A stretch of DNA of 17,413 bases from Verrucomicrobia bacterium UBA1731 (GTDB taxonomy: Bacteria > Verrucomicrobiota > Kiritimatiellia > RFP12 > UBA1067): the NCBI GenBank assembly GCA_002317575.1, contig DCIH01000079.1, positions 7,137 to 24,549 of the forward strand, written 5' to 3'. Of the stretch, positions 14,007 through 17,413 are shown piece by piece. How positions within the stretch are numbered: the stretch's first letter is position 1; every line of letters starts with the position of its first letter. The position numbers and the translations under genes were made by a program. Below the pieces are notes generated by a model. The model was given only the letters and a program-made list of their open reading frames with translations. It was not told the origin of the DNA and searched no databases.

Positions 14007-15169
14007 GCGACGCGGCGCAGTCGGCCGGTGCTGGGCGGCTGGCGTCCCTGGACGCCTTCCGCGGGTTTGACATGTGCTTCATCATGGCCTTCGACGGGCT
14101 CATCATGTCGTTGGCCTGGCTCTTTTCGGGCATCGCCGACTGGTCGGCGTTCCTGCAGCAGAGCTGGTGGGCGCAGCAGATGCACCATGTGCCGTGGAAC
14201 GGACTCCACTGGATCGACTGCGTCTTTCCGACATTCCTCTTCATCGCGGGCATCTCGTTTCCGTACTCGTACGCGAAGCAGGTCGCCTGCGGTGACCCCT
14301 CATGGAAGATCCATTTGCGGCTGCTCAAACGCGCGTTGATCCTGATCGCGTTCGGCGTCGTCTACAATGGGTTTTTCAATCTGCACTTTCCGATGCGCTA
14401 CGGCAGCGTGCTCGGGAAGATCGGCTTCGCGTGGGGCTTCGCGGCGCTGTTGTATGTGCATTTCAAGGCGAAGGCGCGCGTCGCCATCGCGTTCGGCATT
14501 CTCCTGGCGTATTGGCTCGTCACGCGCTTCGTGCCCGCGCCGGACGCGCCGCCCGGCACGGACGTGTTCACGGCGGCCGGTTGCTTCGCGGGCTGGGTGG
14601 ACCGTTTGATCATGCCAGGCATCTTCTACTGCAAGGACCCCGCCACGGGCCGCAGTCTGCTGGAGCCGAACGGCCTGATCATCTGCATCGGCGCGATCCC
14701 CACCGCCATGTTCGGTATGCTCGCGGGCGACCTCGTGCGCACGAAGCTCGCGGGCAACCGCAAGACCGCGCTGATGCTCCTGGCGTCCGTCGCATTGGTG
14801 GGGCTCGGACTGCTGGTGTCCTTGTCCTTCCCGATCAACAAGATCATGTGGTCGCCGAGTTTCGTGCTGGTGGTGGGCGGCGGTTCGCTTGCGTTCTTCG
14901 CGGCGTTCTATTGGCTCATGGACGTGAAGGGCTGGCGGAAGTGGGCGTTCTTCTTCCAGGTGATCGGCATGAACTCCATCTTCATCTACATGTTCCAGCG
15001 CATCTTCCCCGTGCGGAAAACCGTGGAATTTTTCGTGGGCGGTTTGGCGCATCTCGTTGATCCCGGCGAGGGTGCCGCGTGGTCCTGCATCATCTGCGCG
15101 GGCCACATCGTCGTTTGCTGGCTCGTGTTGTATTTTCTCTACCGCAAGCAGACGTTCCTGAGGGTGTAG
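14003..15169 (+). CDS. DUF5009/HGSNAT-like multispanning membrane acyltransferase
   Basis: This 388-residue polytopic protein has about ten hydrophobic segments. The start RLASLDAFRGFDM (motif at S15-D23) and HHVPWNGLHWIDCVFPTFLF followed by IAGISFPYS (from H61) are typical of the COG4299 group. That group includes heparan-alpha-glucosaminide N-acetyltransferase and bacterial DUF5009 proteins, which pass acetyl groups across a membrane to amino sugars. H61, H62 or H69 are candidate acyl-carrying histidines. GTG 14003 is chosen because it overlaps the upp stop (GTGA) and keeps the SLDAFRGF motif; the first in-frame ATG at 14072 would cut into it. Substrate is unknown. It is probably co-transcribed with upp and metH by position only; no functional link is evident. 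Confidence 0.8.
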   Translation: MSDAAQSAGAGRLASLDAFRGFDMCFIMAFDGLIMSLAWLFSGIADWSAFLQQSWWAQQMHHVPWNGLHWIDCVFPTFLFIAGISFPYSYAKQVACGDPSWKIHLRLLKRALILIAFGVVYNGFFNLHFPMRYGSVLGKIGFAWGFAALLYVHFKAKARVAIAFGILLAYWLVTRFVPAPDAPPGTDVFTAAGCFAGWVDRLIMPGIFYCKDPATGRSLLEPNGLIICIGAIPTAMFGMLAGDLVRTKLAGNRKTALMLLASVALVGLGLLVSLSFPINKIMWSPSFVLVVGGGSLAFFAAFYWLMDVKGWRKWAFFFQVIGMNSIFIYMFQRIFPVRKTVEFFVGGLAHLVDPGEGAAWSCIICAGHIVVCWLVLYFLYRKQTFLRV

Positions 15170-15171
15170 AC

Positions 15172-17413
15172 ATGGACGACCTGGTTTTTCTCGACGGCGG
15201 TTTCGGCACGCAGTTGCAGGCGCGCGGATTGCCGCCCGGCGCCGACCCCACGGATTGGAATGTCGAGCGTCCCGACGCCGTGACCGCCGTCCATGCGGAC
15301 TATGTGCGCGCCGGCTCGCAGATCGTGCTCGCGAACACCTTCGGCGCGACGCGCCTCAAATACCACGGCAAGCACGATCTCGGTGACCTCATTGCCGCCG
15401 CCGTCCGCAACGCCCGCAACGCTTTTCCCGCCGCAACAAAATGCAAAACAGGTCAGACCTGTGTTGCATCGAATGCGCGTGTCGCGTTGGATGTGGGACC
15501 CACCGGGAAATTGCTGAAACCCGTCGGCGACCTCGATTTTGACGCCGCGTACGACACCTTCGCCGAAGAAATCCGTTTCGGCGTCGCCGCGGGCGCGGAC
15601 CTCGTGTTCATCGAAACGATGGGCGACCTTTACGAACTCAAAGCCGCCGTTCTCGCCGCGAAGGAAAATTGCACGCTGCCCGTGTGGACCACCATCGCGC
15701 TTCAGGAAAACGGCACGGTTCTGACGGGCGGCAGCGTGGAGGCGTTCGCCGCGCTCGCGGAAGGGCTGGGCGTGGACGCGCTTGGCTTCAACTGCGGGCT
15801 CGGTCCCGATTTGATGCTGCCCTTCGTGGAGCGCCTCGCGCGCGCGACGCACCTGCCGATCATCGTCAAGCCCAACGCGGGCTTGCCGAAACTCGTGGAC
15901 GGTAAAACGGTCTTCACCGTCGGCCCCGAAGAATTCGCCGGCCATGTTGCGCGTCTTGTCGACGCTGGCGCGCGCATCGTGGGCGGTTGCTGCGGCACGA
16001 CGCCCGCGCACCTCGCCGCTACAGTAGAGCAGTTCGTCCCGAACTGCGTCGGGGAGCATCCGCACAAAAGTGAGATCTTAGGGCAGACCTTAAATCTTAC
16101 TTCTACGGATGTGGCTCCCCAAGGGGGTGGCGTCGCTCCGCGACGCCACCAGGAACCCTTCACTGTGATTTCGTCGGGGGTGCAGGCGCTCGCGTTTCCG
16201 CCGCCATCGGCGTTTCCCAGCGCGGAACCGGTTCTGATTGGCGAACGCATCAACCCCACCGGCAAAAAGAAACTGCGTGAAGCGCTCAAGGCGGGCGATG
16301 TCGCGTATGTGCTGCGCGAAGCCGTCGCCCAGCAGGACGCCGGCGCGCGCGTCCTGGATGTGAACGTGGGCGTGCCCGGTTTGGACGAACCGGCGACGCT
16401 CGTGCGCACGATGGAGGCCGTGCAGAGCGTGACGCCGCTGCCGCTCCAGATCGACACGTCCGACCCCGTCGCGCTCGACCGCGCGCTCCGCCGCTACAAC
16501 GGCAAGGCGCTCGTCAATTCCGTGAACGGCAAGCGCGAATCGATGGACGCCGTGTTTCCGATCGTGAAGAAGTACGGCGGCGTCCTCGTGGCGCTCACGC
16601 TCGACGAAACCGGCATCCCGAAGACGGCCGAGGGACGCTTGGCGATCGCCGCGAAGATTCTGGACGAAGGCAGGAAGTACGGGTTCGGTCCGCAGGACTT
16701 CATCGTGGACGTGCTCTGCATGGCCGTTTCTGCGGACGGCACGGCGGGCCGCGTGGCGCTCGAGGCGCTCAAGCTCGTGCGCGAGAAGCTGGGCGTGCAC
16801 ACGGTGCTCGGCGTTTCCAATGTGAGCTTCGGCTTGCCGGAGCGTCCGCAGTTGAACGCGGCGATGCTCACGCTCGCTGCGGAAGCGGGGCTCTCGGCGG
16901 CGATCTACAATCCGGCGGCGATGCGCGCGAACGCGGATCCTGCGGCGCGCGCGGCGCTTCTGGGCGAGGACGCGAATTGCCTGAAGTGGATCGAGCAGGC
17001 GACGCCGCGGAGCGGCGTCGCCCCCTTGGAGAGCGGCGCTTCGGCGGGTTCCCCAGGGAGTGGCGCTTCGGCGGGTTCCCAAGGGGATGGTCCGTCCTTG
17101 TTTGACGCCATTCGGCGCGGTCTCAAGGACGACGCATCTTCCCTCGCCGCCGCGCAGCTCGCGTCCGGTGCGAAGCCCCTCGACATGATCGACCAAGCCA
17201 TCGTGCCGGCGCTGGAAGAAGTCGGGCGCGGCTTCGAAACGGGCAAGCTGTACCTGCCGCAATTGCTCATGGCCGCCGAAGCGGCGTCCGCCGCGTTCGC
17301 GGCGGTGCGCGCGGCGATGGCGCCGGCGCGCACAGGAGAAGCGGCGCCCTCGCCGCTTCAACCCGCGGAGCCGCCGATCGTGATCGCCACCGTGAAGGGC
17401 GACATCCACGACA
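15172..17413 (+). CDS. metH: Cobalamin-dependent methionine synthase, N-terminal 747 residues (3' end outside window)
   Basis: The frame is open from ATG 15172 (GAGGG at 15160-15164, 7 nt upstream) to the window end. Domains in order: homocysteine methyltransferase (about 1-283) with LDGGFGTQL and Zn ligands C208, C273 and C274; methyltetrahydrofolate/pterin domain (about 354-606) starting at IGERINPTGKKKL; B12-cap helical domain (about 642-718, LYLPQLLMAAEAAS); and the start of the B12-binding domain with KGDIHD, where H746 is the expected cobalt ligand. The protein transfers methyl from methyl-THF through cobalamin to homocysteine. Whether the reactivation domain is present cannot be seen. 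The three linkers and one loop in the first domain contain palindromic or tandem repeats that keep the frame. It starts 2 nt after the acyltransferase stop, with no room for a riboswitch. Confidence 0.96.
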   Translation, partial: MDDLVFLDGGFGTQLQARGLPPGADPTDWNVERPDAVTAVHADYVRAGSQIVLANTFGATRLKYHGKHDLGDLIAAAVRNARNAFPAATKCKTGQTCVASNARVALDVGPTGKLLKPVGDLDFDAAYDTFAEEIRFGVAAGADLVFIETMGDLYELKAAVLAAKENCTLPVWTTIALQENGTVLTGGSVEAFAALAEGLGVDALGFNCGLGPDLMLPFVERLARATHLPIIVKPNAGLPKLVDGKTVFTVGPEEFAGHVARLVDAGARIVGGCCGTTPAHLAATVEQFVPNCVGEHPHKSEILGQTLNLTSTDVAPQGGGVAPRRHQEPFTVISSGVQALAFPPPSAFPSAEPVLIGERINPTGKKKLREALKAGDVAYVLREAVAQQDAGARVLDVNVGVPGLDEPATLVRTMEAVQSVTPLPLQIDTSDPVALDRALRRYNGKALVNSVNGKRESMDAVFPIVKKYGGVLVALTLDETGIPKTAEGRLAIAAKILDEGRKYGFGPQDFIVDVLCMAVSADGTAGRVALEALKLVREKLGVHTVLGVSNVSFGLPERPQLNAAMLTLAAEAGLSAAIYNPAAMRANADPAARAALLGEDANCLKWIEQATPRSGVAPLESGASAGSPGSGASAGSQGDGPSLFDAIRRGLKDDASSLAAAQLASGAKPLDMIDQAIVPALEEVGRGFETGKLYLPQLLMAAEAASAAFAAVRAAMAPARTGEAAPSPLQPAEPPIVIATVKGDIHD
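15441..15469 (+). repeat. 29-nt palindrome inside the metH homocysteine domain
   Basis: ATGCAAAACAGGTC (15441-15454), a single A, then GACCTGTGTTGCAT (15456-15469): 13 of 14 positions pair. It is AT-richer than its surroundings and encodes residues 90-100 (KCKTGQTCVAS), where MetH proteins normally have a loop before the V-A-L-D-V-G-P-T-G motif. It is read in frame. Confidence 0.8.
16029..16150 (+). repeat. Cluster of three hairpins in the first metH linker
   Basis: Hairpin A: GCAGTTCG/CGAACTGC (16029-16036, 16040-16047), loop TCC. Hairpin B: GGGGAGC and ATCCG pairing with CGGAT and GCTCCCC (16051-16062 with 16106-16120), separated by a GTG bulge and enclosing an AT-rich, roughly palindromic core (16068-16102). 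Hairpin C: GGTGGCGTCGC/GCGACGCCACC (16126-16136, 16140-16150), a perfect 11-bp stem with loop TCC. The cluster encodes linker residues 286-327 between the homocysteine and pterin domains. Confidence 0.8.
16999..17021 (+). repeat. Palindromic hairpin in the second metH linker
   Basis: GCGACGCCGC (16999-17008), loop GGA, GCGGCGTCGC (17012-17021): a perfect 10-bp stem. With the following CCCCTTGGAGAG it matches, on the opposite strand, the CTCCCCAAGGGG plus hairpin C arrangement at 16116-16150. Confidence 0.8.
17031..17084 (+). repeat. Two tandem 27-nt repeats in the second metH linker
   Basis: Unit one (17031-17057) and unit two (17058-17084) share the core GGCGCTTCGGCGGGTTCCC and differ at only about two positions. 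Each is 9 codons long, giving the linker peptide SGASAGSPG then SGASAGSQG (residues about 621-638) between the pterin and B12-cap domains. The core contains a CGC-TTCG-GCG mini-hairpin. Confidence 0.85.
17338..17359 (+). repeat. Palindromic hairpin in the third metH linker
   Basis: GAAGCGGCG (17338-17346), loop CCCT, CGCCGCTTC (17351-17359): a perfect 9-bp stem. It encodes linker residues about 723-730 between the B12-cap and B12-binding domains. Confidence 0.7.

Noticed and set aside
16021..16200. metH broken by insertion (pseudogene)
   Set aside because: Codon-by-codon reading shows no stop or frameshift through the repeat-bearing linker, and all downstream domains are in the same frame.
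15441..17359. CRISPR array or Tn/IS element in metH
   Set aside because: The repeats are palindromic and irregularly spaced, without spacers or a transposase, and the metH frame stays open through all of them.

Overview
The window is a tightly packed, GC-rich stretch of bacterial chromosome with every gene on the + strand. It carries outer-membrane biogenesis genes (BamD-like and LptE-like), so the host is Gram-negative. A bifurcating-type Nfn transhydrogenase and a siroheme decarboxylase fit an anaerobic life. The overall style (high GC, ATGA/GTGA overlaps, AAGGA-type ribosome binding sites) suits an anaerobic member of the PVC group such as Kiritimatiellota/Verrucomicrobiota. That placement is an inference, because no rRNA or other phylogenetic marker gene is present.

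Region 1 (1-5480) is one apparent operon: the 3' end of homoserine dehydrogenase (hom), nfnA, nfnB, a BamD-like TPR protein, LptE, and a single-chain fusion of the two siroheme decarboxylase subunits (AhbA-AhbB). The genes overlap by 4 nt or are 1-2 nt apart. Region 2 (5484-6534) is a stand-alone unit: a perfect extended -10 promoter placed so that the mRNA would be nearly leaderless, an unrecognised outer-membrane beta-barrel-like protein, and a strong hairpin downstream.

Region 3 (6552-14006) is a nucleobase-salvage cluster: AzgA-type purine permease, adenine phosphoribosyltransferase, a large membrane PP2C/RsbU-type phosphatase with two extracytoplasmic sensor modules, UraA-type uracil permease and uracil phosphoribosyltransferase. 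The two permeases and Apt each begin with an extra module of about 75-85 residues. These modules are clearly related to each other (two D-G-x-x-x acidic loops 38-39 residues apart) and resemble TerB-like acidic helical domains. The same module fused to three unrelated salvage proteins, with a sensor phosphatase lying between them, is the best candidate here for an undescribed system.

Region 4 (14003-17413) holds a DUF5009/HGSNAT-like membrane acyltransferase and the 5' part of metH (cobalamin-dependent methionine synthase, cut by the window end after the start of its B12-binding domain). The metH gene contains several perfect or near-perfect palindromes and tandem repeats. They lie exactly at interdomain linkers or a loop and are all read through in frame. 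Two of them are copies of the same element in opposite orientation with compensatory changes in the stem, suggesting small palindromic mobile repeats tolerated inside a protein gene. No tRNA, rRNA, CRISPR array, transposase or phage gene was seen, and no intergenic stretch exceeds 100 nt.
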